The translations under genes were made by a program, and so were the position numbers. DNA of 64,000 nucleotides from Legionella fairfieldensis ATCC 49588 (lineage in GTDB: Bacteria > Pseudomonadota > Gammaproteobacteria > Legionellales > Legionellaceae), in NCBI RefSeq assembly GCF_000621525.1, contig NZ_JHYC01000008.1, forward strand, positions 62,001-126,000. Reading direction: 5' to 3'. Position 1 is the first letter of the stretch; every line of letters begins with the position of its first letter. Of the stretch, positions 38,187 to 46,996 are shown piece after piece. The notes under the pieces were generated by a model. That model was not told where the DNA came from. It ran no database searches and worked only from the letters and a program-made list of their open reading frames with translations.

Positions 38187-38594
38187 ATGAAGCAGAAAGG
38201 GTTTACCCTCATTGAGTTAATGATTGTTATCGCTATTATAGGGGTTTTGCTTTCTATAGCTGTTCCTGCCTATCAGAATTATATGATCAGAGCGCGTGTA
38301 ACCGAAGGGTTAAATTTGGCTACAACCGCAAAACTTGCTGTCGCTGAAGCAACAATGACTAATCAAGCCCTACCTGCCACACAGGAGGTGACAGGCTACA
38401 CGAGTCCGAAATCAACTGCGAATGTTCAATCCATTTCAATAGAGCCTAAAGGCGTTATCGCTATTACTTATACCAAGCTGGCTGGTAATGGTACTCTTTT
38501 GCTGGTGCCCACCCTACAGCCCGGTGGTGATCTGAATTGGTCTTGCACGGAAGGAACTTTGCCAAAACAGTATCGACCGATGAGCTGTAGATAA
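38187..38594 (+). CDS. Type IV pilin (PilA/PilE-like)
   Basis: 135-residue major-pilin-type protein. Prepilin peptidase would cut after G5 in [19 protein letters not shown], leaving N-methylated Phe and the essential Glu5 (E10 of the precursor). The hydrophobic N-terminal helix and the C-terminal disulfide pair C120-C134 (DSL) are present, as are the alpha-beta loop and a sheet region. Likely pilus subunit for twitching, adhesion or DNA uptake. The AAGG-type ribosome site precedes the ATG. No pilus assembly genes are nearby. Confidence 0.92.
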   Translation: MKQKGFTLIELMIVIAIIGVLLSIAVPAYQNYMIRARVTEGLNLATTAKLAVAEATMTNQALPATQEVTGYTSPKSTANVQSISIEPKGVIAITYTKLAGNGTLLLVPTLQPGGDLNWSCTEGTLPKQYRPMSCR

Positions 38595-38684
38595 GCTGGA
38601 AAAATGAACCCCACTTATGCACAATTGGACGCTTATCATTTCTCAGCTTCAAATTTATTTCGATAATCGTTTAAATTTAGAGGC

Positions 38685-39302
38685 TTAGGGAAATGACTGG
38701 GGTGACCCAGTTGAATCAACACTATTGATTTTAGTTTCATCCTCTTCAAGATTCTTGCTGTCTATTTTTTTAAGTGTTTCTCTTGAAGGAAAGAATTGCA
38801 AAGCATTAGATATTGCTTCTGTTTTATTTGTTTTCCATTCGTCATTAATTTTTTCAGCAATCGGAGCGTATTTTTCAATCATTTCTTCAGCTCTTTTTTG
38901 AGTGGAAGGAAAAAGGTGAGGTTTTATTTCTTTATATTTATTTAGTATTCCTTTAAAATCAATTAAGGAATCTTTGCTAGGACTAACCAGTTGCTGCCCG
39001 CTATTATTCAATATGTTTTCAATAAAGCATTCTGCTTGTATATGTCGAATAGATCGTAGTTTGTTTTTATCATTGACTTGCATCTCTATGCTATCATCGT
39101 TTTGAGGAACTTTCATAATAGTAAAATCAGTTTCATCGAAAGATTTGGTTTCCAAAAAAGGGTAATCAAGTGTTCTTTTTTTTAATTGCTTTAAAATTTC
39201 TTCTTTAATTTCATCTTCATCGTTACTATCTTTTATATAAATATATTCTTCTTTAATACGCGCTGTTAGGAAGGGTAAAGTAACTTGCTTAGGTTTACTC
39301 AT
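38685..39302 (-). CDS. Uncharacterised soluble protein with acidic C-terminus
   Basis: 205 residues, no recognised family. Lysine- and glutamate-rich helical regions (residues about 23-45 and 120-165) and no membrane segment or signal peptide. The last 30 residues contain a Glu/Asp cluster followed by Ser/Thr (NLEEDETK...VDSTGSPQSFP), which resembles the E-block type of Dot/Icm translocation signals; that is inference. Upstream is a 480-base non-coding stretch. Monocistronic. Confidence 0.55.
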   Translation of the reverse strand: MSKPKQVTLPFLTARIKEEYIYIKDSNDEDEIKEEILKQLKKRTLDYPFLETKSFDETDFTIMKVPQNDDSIEMQVNDKNKLRSIRHIQAECFIENILNNSGQQLVSPSKDSLIDFKGILNKYKEIKPHLFPSTQKRAEEMIEKYAPIAEKINDEWKTNKTEAISNALQFFPSRETLKKIDSKNLEEDETKINSVDSTGSPQSFP

Positions 39303-39784
39303 GATACTATCTCCGCTGTTTTTACTTAATTGAAGTGTAGCACTTTCTAAGCGGATTTTGTATAAAATAAAATCATCATGTGTCCTATTTAGCTTTGCAA
39401 TTCGTAATATGTGCCATGACGAAAAAATAGAATGAATTATTTGATTTAACTGTTTTATTTTTTAAAAAAAGATTTCTCCGGAGTTGCTAGAACGGTGATG
39501 CCGCGGTGATTCGGGATGTAATATAATGGTCAAAAAGGAGGGATGTTTATCCATAACTTAGGGGGTTAGTAAGAATCACTCTGGTATCGTTTGCATTTTT
39601 TTGTCCGGCACAGAGCCTCGTGGCCTTGACCACGAGGCCCATAGAGAAGGCAGTGACCGTGTAATTTGAGAAATAGATTCCCGTTTTCACGGGAATGATT
39701 CAAAAATAATTGAGAAGGGCGTTTAACAAATCATACAAAAAATGAGAGGAGCACTCAGCGCCTGCGCGGGAAGGACAGGCTTTT
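39303..39784. other. Long intergenic region holding hairpin and repeat motifs
   Basis: 482 bases. It contains 39598-39613 TTTTTTGTCCGGCACA (matches 18868-18886 inverted), a 9-bp perfect hairpin GCCTCGTGG/CCACGAGGC at 39615-39638, and the family A repeat at 39655-39778. The promoter of the 38685-39302 gene should lie near 39330-39390, but no strong hexamers were seen. Confidence 0.55.
39655..39778 (-). repeat. Interspersed hairpin repeat, family A copy 2
   Basis: The reverse complement of this block aligns over about 120 bases with 46596-46714, roughly 85-90 percent identical by eye, including the hairpin TTCCCGT/ACGGGAA (39678-39684 with 39689-39695), the ATGAGAGGA block and the CGCCTGCGC tip. 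It abuts the 3' end of the phosphofructokinase gene. Strand is given as opposite to the 46596 copy. Confidence 0.7.
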
Positions 39785-41038
39785 TTAAAATTGTCCGGCG
39801 CAAAGTAGTTTTTGTGGAACCAGCTCGTTTTTAAGGCGAACATAATCGGGTAAACCATTATTATAAGGTGGATAAGCTTCATCCTGGATTAATGGTGCCA
39901 GATAACGACGGCATGCAGCAGTAATTCCCATACCATCGGCAGTAATGAACTCCTCGGGCATTGATTTTTCTTGATTGGCTACCTCTGCCAAAGGTACATG
40001 GTCAATTGACCAGCGATAGGGTGAGTCTTGTTCGCGTTTAATAATAGGCATAATCGCGTTATGTCCGCTTAAAGCCAGCTCAACGGCCGCTTTACCCAAA
40101 GCATAGGCTTGTTCGACATCAACCTGCGAAGCAATATGACGGGCCGCGCGTTGTAAATAATCAGCGACAGCCCAGTGATATTTATAACCTAATTCACTTT
40201 TGACTAACTGGGCAAGAACAGGCGCGACTCCGCCCAGTTGGGCATGGCCAAACGCATCTCGCAATCCTGCATCACTTAAAAATTGATTTTGCTCATTACG
40301 GATGCCTTCCGAAACCACAATAACGCAATAGCCATATTGTTGAACACATTCTTTTACTTTATTTAAGAAGCGTTGCTGATTAAAGCGTACTTCGGGGAAC
40401 AAAATAATATGAGGAGGTTGTTCAGCACTTTCACCAGCCAGACCACTCGCTGCGGCTATCCATCCGGCATGACGTCCCATGACTTCAAGAATAAAAACTT
40501 TGGTTGATGAGGCGGCCATGGAAGCTACGTCAAAGCCAGCTTCCAGAGTAGAGATAGCTATATATTTTGCAACTGAACCAAATCCGGGACATGTATCAGT
40601 GAAAGGAAGATCATTATCTACGGTTTTGGGAATGCCTATACAAGTAACAGGATAACTCATATGACTGCCGAGTTTGGAAATTTTATGGGCGGTATCCTGG
40701 GAATCGCCGCCGCCATTATAAAAGAAATAGCCGATGTCATGTGCCTTGAAAACATTAATTAATCGCTCGTATTCCGCGCCATCATCTTTTAACTTGTAGC
40801 GGCAGGAGCCAAATGCGCCCGAAGGGGTATACATTAGTTTGCCAATATCTTCATCGCTTTCCAGAGAGGTATCAATTAACAGTTCATTGAGTGCACCGAT
40901 AATGCCATTTTGTGCGGCATAAACCTTCCCTATTTTTTCAGGGTAGAGTCGGGCTGTTTGAATAACGCCACAGGCAGACGCATTAATGACAGCTGTTACA
41001 CCACCAGACTGTGCATAAATTGCATTTTTAACAGACAT
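39785..41038 (-). CDS. Pyrophosphate-dependent 6-phosphofructokinase
   Basis: 417 residues. It transfers phosphate between PPi and fructose-6-phosphate, reversibly. The sequence FYNGGGDSQDTAHKI has Asp in place of the Gly of the ATP-type GGDGS motif, and PKTVDNDLPFTDTCPGFGSVAKY supplies the catalytic T-D-D and the PPi-type lysine. VMGRHAGWIAA is the sugar-binding segment. Longer than the 320-residue bacterial ATP-PFK. A reversible enzyme suits gluconeogenesis during amino acid growth. It lies 14 bases after the LetS-like gene, probably co-transcribed. Confidence 0.9.
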   Translation of the reverse strand: MSVKNAIYAQSGGVTAVINASACGVIQTARLYPEKIGKVYAAQNGIIGALNELLIDTSLESDEDIGKLMYTPSGAFGSCRYKLKDDGAEYERLINVFKAHDIGYFFYNGGGDSQDTAHKISKLGSHMSYPVTCIGIPKTVDNDLPFTDTCPGFGSVAKYIAISTLEAGFDVASMAASSTKVFILEVMGRHAGWIAAASGLAGESAEQPPHIILFPEVRFNQQRFLNKVKECVQQYGYCVIVVSEGIRNEQNQFLSDAGLRDAFGHAQLGGVAPVLAQLVKSELGYKYHWAVADYLQRAARHIASQVDVEQAYALGKAAVELALSGHNAIMPIIKREQDSPYRWSIDHVPLAEVANQEKSMPEEFITADGMGITAACRRYLAPLIQDEAYPPYNNGLPDYVRLKNELVPQKLLCAGQF

Positions 41039-41052
41039 AAAATCTCCATTAC

Positions 41053-43788
41053 TTAAAGAGGTTGATTTTGGTATAAATTATCAAATTCATCAATGACTTC
41101 ATCAATACTTTGAATAAGTTCTGTAAAAGCGGTTTCAAGCTCCTCTATATTTCCAACTTGTTTCGCCAGTTTCTCTAAACAAATAACATGATTTTGCAAG
41201 CGAGGGACACCACAAAAACAGCATGCACCGTGTAATTTGTGTGCTGCACTTTCCAATCCTTTAATGTCTTTATCTTGAAATAAGTGCAAAAATTCAGTAC
41301 GATTTTTGTGTAGTTCATCAATAAAACGGGTGAGAAACTCTTCTGCCAATAACTTATTTCCAGATACTTTTTGAACGCAAAGTTGCCAGTCTATAACGGT
41401 AGGTTTTGTCTTTTTTAAAAGATGCAAAAGATGATTGAAGAGCTGCTTTTCATCAATTGGTTTTTGCAGGCACAAATCAACGCCAGCTTGTTTCAGTCGT
41501 TCGTTATTGAGGTCGCCGCTATTAGCACTGATAACGATAACAGGCGTTTGTTTATTCAACAGGGATTCCTGTCGGATGATATAAGCTGCCTCAAGGCCAT
41601 CGAGTTTAGGCATTTGCAGATCGAGAAGAATGACATCGAAACGTTTTCTTTGACAAATTTCTACCGCTTCTTCACCGTTATCTACTGCTTCGATAGAGGT
41701 ATGATTATGTAATAATGAATGAAGTAACATACGATTAACCGGATTGTCTTCAGCAATTAAGAGTTTGGGGTAAGCCAGGCGAAGCTGAGTACGCACACTG
41801 TCGAGTTCATGATTATACGTTAAAATCCGGGAGGCCTGATTGAGTAATGATTCGATAGTTTCGTGTAATTTTTGAATACTGATTGGTTTGAATAAAAAAG
41901 CATGAGCACCCAATGATTGAGGTTCATGAATGATCCACTTGGAAACCAGAATGCATGGTGTTGTTTTGTTACGTAAAATTTGAGCCACTTGTTGCTCGCA
42001 TCCCTCATTGACATTAATAAAAGCAAGAGAGCAATCGTGGTGTTGATTTAGTGCATTGGCCAGTTGATTAAAGGCGGTAATCCGCACACATTCAATTCCC
42101 CAATAACCTAAACCATTACACATGGCTTCGAGGTATAAAGGATTATCATCATAGCAGAGCACTTTAAGGTGCTCGAAGCGGTGGCTTTGATTTTTTTCTA
42201 CTTCATAGGCGGCCAATTTGGCAAATTTAAGTGTCACGGCAAAGGTCGAACCTTTGTTAAGTTCACTCGTTAATGTAACTCGCCCGTGCATGGCTTCAAC
42301 CAGTTTTTTACAAATAACAAGACCCAGGCCGGAACCGCCAAAGCGCCGGGTAATTGTAGTGTCAGCCTGATTAAAGGCATTAAATAATTTGGTTTGATCA
42401 TCATTGGAAATACCAATGCCTGTATCAGTAACAGAGAGACACAGGGTGTAGTCTTTTTCCGTTTCTTGTTCAATAACTGTGCGAATAAGAATATAACCAT
42501 GATCGGTAAATTTTAAGGCATTGCTGATTAAATTGGCGATAATTTGCTTTAGACGCAAGGGATCGCCCAATACCGTTTTAGGAACGTCAGTAGAGGTGGA
42601 GGGAATAAGATCGACCCCTTTTTTATGTGCATTGGGCGCCATGAGAGCTAACACTTCATCAATGCAGCTGCGGATGTCAAGCGGAATACAATCCAGATGC
42701 AATTTTCCGGCATCAATTTTAGAGTAATCAAGAATATCATTAATAATAGTTAATAAATCCTGGGCAGATGATTTGATTGTTTTTACATAATCCAATTGTA
42801 AATGATCCAATTTTGATTCTAGCAAGACGTTGGTAAAACCGATTACTCCATTCATGGGTGTACGAATTTCGTGACTCATATTGGCGATAAACTCAGATTT
42901 TTGCCGGCTTTTTTCTTCTGCTTTCTTTTTTTCTAATGATAATTCAATGTTTTTTTCTTCCAGTAATTCCAGGCTTTGCTGCAAATCGCCGGTAGCTACT
43001 TCAATATGATGATTAATATCATGAATGGTATCTATATACTGCTTTTGCAAGTGGGCACAACCCTGCTCAATCAAACCTAACTCTCCCGGGCTTGTCACAC
43101 TGATATGCGTCTCAAATTCATTACTTAAAATTTGTTTCATACTGCGGCGCAAGCGGGAAATAGGTAGATAAATGCGTTTGGATAAAAAATAGTGGATAGT
43201 TAAACTGATCAGCAGGCCGAGAAGAGTAATGAAAATAGTTACGATATACATCTGATAGCGTTTAATCAACATGGATTGTGTATCGATATCGAGAGAAAGC
43301 CAGCCTAAAATATCATCGGCCTGAAAATCAACCGGCGTTGATGGACGTTTAAAAGGGGGAGGTGAATAAAGATTAAACTTGGGAATAGTAATCGGTGCCA
43401 GAAAATTAATGGTATAAGGTTGAATTTGTTTGCTTTCTATATAATCGCCGGTAAATTCCGGGGGAATAAATGGCTTATGAATAGAATGTTTACCTCCCCG
43501 GTAAGCAAGCAGTAATCCCTGAGCATTGTAAAACGCCAAGGCTTTAACTTCAGGATTTACTGTTGACGCATTAATTAAGCCCTGTAATGTCCGGCTATCA
43601 TTATGCAGAATGGCAAACTGCGCAGCGGGCAATAGTTGACGAATATAAGCTTCGCCCAATCTTAACATATGCTGGTTTAAATCTTTATTGAACTGTCCGT
43701 TGTAAAATACCGCAAAAAGCAAGGCAACCAGGAAAACAGGTATTAAAGTTGTGATTCGCAGTTGGTATTTGATGCCAAGGCCCTTCAT
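41053..43788 (-). CDS. letS: BarA/LetS-type hybrid sensor histidine kinase
   Basis: 911 residues, E. coli BarA length. Order: helix 1 (11-29), periplasmic sensor (30-178), helix 2 (180-202), HAMP, coiled-coil, HisKA with the phosphorylated H306 (SHEIRTPMNGVIG), HATPase (GLGLVICKKLVEAMHG), a degenerate receiver (LCYDDNPLY with Asn where the phospho-Asp should be), a proper receiver (LLIAEDNPVNRM, VILLDLQMPKLDG) and an Hpt domain (AAHKLHGACCFCGV). It passes phosphate to the response regulator LetA/UvrY, which drives the small RNAs that titrate CsrA and so controls transmissive traits. letA is not in the window. The sensor input is unknown. Confidence 0.9.
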   Translation of the reverse strand: MKGLGIKYQLRITTLIPVFLVALLFAVFYNGQFNKDLNQHMLRLGEAYIRQLLPAAQFAILHNDSRTLQGLINASTVNPEVKALAFYNAQGLLLAYRGGKHSIHKPFIPPEFTGDYIESKQIQPYTINFLAPITIPKFNLYSPPPFKRPSTPVDFQADDILGWLSLDIDTQSMLIKRYQMYIVTIFITLLGLLISLTIHYFLSKRIYLPISRLRRSMKQILSNEFETHISVTSPGELGLIEQGCAHLQKQYIDTIHDINHHIEVATGDLQQSLELLEEKNIELSLEKKKAEEKSRQKSEFIANMSHEIRTPMNGVIGFTNVLLESKLDHLQLDYVKTIKSSAQDLLTIINDILDYSKIDAGKLHLDCIPLDIRSCIDEVLALMAPNAHKKGVDLIPSTSTDVPKTVLGDPLRLKQIIANLISNALKFTDHGYILIRTVIEQETEKDYTLCLSVTDTGIGISNDDQTKLFNAFNQADTTITRRFGGSGLGLVICKKLVEAMHGRVTLTSELNKGSTFAVTLKFAKLAAYEVEKNQSHRFEHLKVLCYDDNPLYLEAMCNGLGYWGIECVRITAFNQLANALNQHHDCSLAFINVNEGCEQQVAQILRNKTTPCILVSKWIIHEPQSLGAHAFLFKPISIQKLHETIESLLNQASRILTYNHELDSVRTQLRLAYPKLLIAEDNPVNRMLLHSLLHNHTSIEAVDNGEEAVEICQRKRFDVILLDLQMPKLDGLEAAYIIRQESLLNKQTPVIVISANSGDLNNERLKQAGVDLCLQKPIDEKQLFNHLLHLLKKTKPTVIDWQLCVQKVSGNKLLAEEFLTRFIDELHKNRTEFLHLFQDKDIKGLESAAHKLHGACCFCGVPRLQNHVICLEKLAKQVGNIEELETAFTELIQSIDEVIDEFDNLYQNQPL

Positions 43789-43831
43789 GAATTAACCTGT
43801 CCGGGAATCAAGCTACAAAAGGTAAAAGTAG

Positions 43832-43909
43832 TTGACATAATCGTTATCCGGTTATTTTGCGTTACCAACAAAGTCGGCTATTATAGCGCGATTAATTAAT
43901 TGCTTACAA
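43832..43909. promoter_or_regulatory. Overlapping divergent promoter region, letS and gltX
   Basis: The 136-base gap serves both genes. On the plus strand TTGCGT (43857-43862) and TATTAT (43879-43884) have a 16-base spacer for gltX, and a TTGACA (43832-43837) has only TATTTT 15 bases away. On the minus strand TTGTAA (43904-43909) and TATAAT (43880-43885) have an 18-base spacer for letS. The two -10s occupy almost the same bases, so initiation may be mutually exclusive. Confidence 0.4.
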
Positions 43910-43924
43910 TGGAGTACCCTGATA

Positions 43925-45331
43925 GTGGTCAGAACCCGCTTTGCCCCAAGTCCCACCGGTTTTTTACATGTTGGTGGTGTGCGTACCGCTTTATTTTCCT
44001 GGTTATATGCCAGACATCATGATGGTGAATTTATACTGCGTATTGAAGATACGGATCAGGAGCGTTCTACCCAAGAGTCTGTGCAGGCTATTTTGGAAGG
44101 TATGGCCTGGTTAGGTCTGGATTATGATGAAGGACCTTTTTATCAAACGCAACGTTATGCACGGTATCAGCAAATTGCGCAGCAATTACTTGATGAAGGA
44201 CAAGCATATCGGTGTACCTGTTCTAAGGAACGTTTGGAAACTTTGCGAGAAGCTCAGCTCACAGCGAAGGAAAAACCGCGGTATGACGGCTATTGCCGCG
44301 ATAAAAATTTGCCTGCCAGTAAAGAACCGCATGTGGTACGTTTTAAAAATCCGCAAATGGGGGTAGTCTCTTTTACTGATCAGGTTTACGGTGAAATTCA
44401 TGTTGAGAATAATCAACTGGATGATTTGATTCTAATGCGTTCAGATGGTCACCCAACCTATAATTTTGCTGTTGTCATTGACGATTGGGATATGCAAATC
44501 ACCCATGTGATTCGTGGTGATGATCACATCAATAATACGCCTCGGCAAATTAATTTATTTAGAGCATTAAATGCGCCTGTTCCTGTTTTTGCGCATCTTC
44601 CCATGATTCTTGGTGATGATGGTAAACGATTGTCAAAACGGCATGGTGCAGTGAGTGTTCTGCAATTTAAAGAACTGGGTTTTTTACCCCATGCTTTGTT
44701 AAATTATTTAGTACGTTTAGGTTGGTCTAATGGTGATCAGGAAATTTTTAACAGAGAAGAAATGATTGCCACCTTTGATTTGAAAAATGTGAGTCGTGGA
44801 GTATCCAGTTTTAATTACGATAAGCTTTATTGGTTAAATCAGCACTATCAAAAAAGTGATTCGCCTGAAACGGTGGCGGAGGCTTTAAGTTGGCATTTTA
44901 TTCAGCAAGGTATAGATAGTAGTCAAGGGCCAAAATTGGTTGATTTGATTCCTGTTCAGGCCGAACGATGTAAGACATTAGTGGAGATTTGTGAAAAGAG
45001 CCGCTATTTCTATGAAGATACTATTGAATACGATGAAGCAGCCGTTAAAAAACATCTAAGACCGGTTGTTTTAGAACCGCTGGAGGCGTTGTATAAACAG
45101 CTATCCCAGCTAGAGAATTGGACCCCTGATGCCTTACAGGAATGCATTAATAATGTAAGTGCCGAATTTGATATCAATATGGGGAAGATTGCTCAACCTT
45201 TACGTGTTGCTATAACGGGTGGCAGTATGTCGCCAGCCATTGATGTAACGCTGGCTTTTATCGGCAAGCAACGTACAATAAATCGATTAGACTATGCATT
45301 GGAATCTATACGTAAACGCCAATCAAGTTAG
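43925..45331 (+). CDS. gltX: Glutamyl-tRNA synthetase
   Basis: 468-residue class I aminoacyl-tRNA synthetase. The HIGH motif is in FAPSPTGFLHVGGVRTA (residues 6-22), the KMSKS motif is KRLSKR (residues 234-239), and CTCSKERLETLR gives the cysteine-containing insertion. Length is standard. The start is GTG 43925 with GGAG ten bases upstream; the second codon GTC begins the conserved VRTRFAPSPTG. Whether this bacterium makes Gln-tRNA directly or via GatCAB cannot be told here. Confidence 0.96.
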   Translation: MVRTRFAPSPTGFLHVGGVRTALFSWLYARHHDGEFILRIEDTDQERSTQESVQAILEGMAWLGLDYDEGPFYQTQRYARYQQIAQQLLDEGQAYRCTCSKERLETLREAQLTAKEKPRYDGYCRDKNLPASKEPHVVRFKNPQMGVVSFTDQVYGEIHVENNQLDDLILMRSDGHPTYNFAVVIDDWDMQITHVIRGDDHINNTPRQINLFRALNAPVPVFAHLPMILGDDGKRLSKRHGAVSVLQFKELGFLPHALLNYLVRLGWSNGDQEIFNREEMIATFDLKNVSRGVSSFNYDKLYWLNQHYQKSDSPETVAEALSWHFIQQGIDSSQGPKLVDLIPVQAERCKTLVEICEKSRYFYEDTIEYDEAAVKKHLRPVVLEPLEALYKQLSQLENWTPDALQECINNVSAEFDINMGKIAQPLRVAITGGSMSPAIDVTLAFIGKQRTINRLDYALESIRKRQSS

Positions 45332-45466
45332 TAAATAGTTTTTATACCAGTCATGGAAGACCGATGATCCGTGACAATCTGTATATTTTTTAAATCAATT
45401 TAAAGGTGGTGTTAAAAAATATTCAGGTAATCGGCGTGTCATTATTTTAAATTATGGAGGGGTAAT

Positions 45467-46498
45467 ATGTATCAACAAACTGGTGCCGAAAAACCTGATT
45501 TTTTTTGGACAGAACGTAATTTGCATAATCCTTTCATGAACAACTATATTTATCTTTCTGAAAAAATGAATCTGGAAATAGTGGTGAGAGTACCTACAAG
45601 CACTATTACATTAAGCAAAGGTAGCTTTAATGAAATAACAGCGTCAGGCCGGTCCTGTTTAAATGAAGTTATAGAAAAGTGTGATCAAGAAAATATTGCA
45701 ATTAAAAAGCAGGAAGATGCTTATGCTCTCCTGGAAGGAAATCACGTAATCAATGGTATTGAATTTCAAAATGAAGATATAAAAATATTGGCTGATTTTT
45801 TATATCTCGTGCATAAAGTAATGTTTTTTAGTGACAAGATGCGAGAGGAAATAAAAACAGCGCTGAATTTAAATCAGGTTGCTGATAAAGAATTTTTGGA
45901 AGAAAATAAATTAAAAATAGATAGGGGAGATATAGCCGATGCATTAAAGGCGGCTAATGTTATTGAAAATGGAGAAGGATTGTGGTCATTAGGTCAATAT
46001 TGTGAAAATAAAGGCTTGTTAAATGACGCAGTTGATTTTTATCAGACGATCGATAACAACGCTCTTTTTTATGCCAAGGCTAATTATCAAAGTGCTTATC
46101 TACTTATGACAAACCTTGAAAATAATTCTTTCCCTGAAGAAAAAAGAAAGAATATAGAAAATATTATGCGATTTTTGTTAAGAGCAAACCAATCGGGTGA
46201 ATATCAAAAAGAAGTAGATCGGTTTTTTCACCAATTGTGTGGTGATAATAACAAACAACCTACTATAAAAAATGTAAAATCTGACGAGTCTACGTTAGTT
46301 CAATTAGCTCAAGTTATTGCCGATTTACGCCAAGTGAAAGAAGCTGTTCCTCAAGAAATGAAAAAATCAAACCCAGTTTATGTAAGTAGTAATCATGAGC
46401 ATTGTTCTTTTTTTAAACCTCAATTGGGCGAGAAAACATTTCAAGGTAATAAAAGCAATATTTTTGATGAGGCTTATCCTCAATTTCAGTATGATTAA
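45467..46498 (+). CDS. Uncharacterised protein with a short Sel1/TPR-like segment
   Basis: 343 residues, not recognised. Residues about 155-225 (DIADALKAANVIENG, then GLWSLGQYCENKGLLNDAVDFYQTI, then ALFYAKANYQSAYLLM) show one and a half to two alpha-alpha units with TPR/Sel1-type spacing. The rest is mixed, with a lysine-rich middle. No signal or membrane segment. A very good ribosome site GGAGGGG precedes ATG 45467. An effector role is possible but unsupported. It is followed by the repeat-rich region. Confidence 0.55.
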   Translation: MYQQTGAEKPDFFWTERNLHNPFMNNYIYLSEKMNLEIVVRVPTSTITLSKGSFNEITASGRSCLNEVIEKCDQENIAIKKQEDAYALLEGNHVINGIEFQNEDIKILADFLYLVHKVMFFSDKMREEIKTALNLNQVADKEFLEENKLKIDRGDIADALKAANVIENGEGLWSLGQYCENKGLLNDAVDFYQTIDNNALFYAKANYQSAYLLMTNLENNSFPEEKRKNIENIMRFLLRANQSGEYQKEVDRFFHQLCGDNNKQPTIKNVKSDESTLVQLAQVIADLRQVKEAVPQEMKKSNPVYVSSNHEHCSFFKPQLGEKTFQGNKSNIFDEAYPQFQYD

Positions 46499-46996
46499 AC
46501 AACTACAGATCCTCACGAAAATGGTGATTTTTATATAAAAGAAATTTTTCAATAGTCATCCATTTTATTATTGATGTATCTTATCTTGGTTCATGTCTTT
46601 CCGGCGCAGGCGCTGAGTAATCCTCTCATTTTTTTGTGTTATTGTTAAACACTCTTTTCAATTATTTTTAGGTCATTCCCGTGAAAAAGGGAATCTATTT
46701 CTCAAATTACACGGTTGTTCTATTGAAAGACAGATCCCCCGCCTTCGCGGTGGGTGACAAAAATAAAATCATAGAGATTAAAATAATTTCAAATAAATTA
46801 AACAAAAAAATGAGAGGATTACTCAGGGCGCAGGCGGGAACGATTTTCAAGACAAGGTGATGTGACAATTTACATAATGGATTCCTGCCTGCGCGGAATG
46901 ACACAAAAAGGCTATTTATTAAATCAAAATTGTGTAAAAATAAGCTTCTTCGTGAGGGATAAGTCAGATCCTGAGCTATTACAGTAAACAATTTCA
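46499..46996. other. Repeat-rich intergenic region between convergent genes
   Basis: 498 bases with no gene. Most of it (46523-46910) is family A repeat in composite form, see the separate entry. It lies at the 3' end of the flagellar-type operon and of the unknown gene. A translated stretch exists on the minus strand at 46707-46997, but it reads through the repeats and has no coding look. Confidence 0.7.
46523..46910. repeat. Composite family A repeat array
   Basis: Contains the left half seen at 2967-3056 (46523-46613), the 120-base unit seen inverted at 39655-39778 (46596-46714), another unit from about 46715, and the right half seen at 3050-3126 (46827-46908). A perfect 23-base inverted repeat joins 46613-46635 and 46804-46826. 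Hairpins with GC stems, for example CCGC-CTTC-GCGG inside 46731-46751, sit between. REP/BIME-like in style. Confidence 0.7.

Noticed and set aside
39615-39638. Strong hairpin as intrinsic terminator
   Set aside because: No T-run follows on either strand; the T-run lies upstream of the stem on the plus strand.
46523-46910. CRISPR-like array of hairpin repeats
   Set aside because: Units are of unequal length, in mixed orientation and lack regular spacers; no cas genes.
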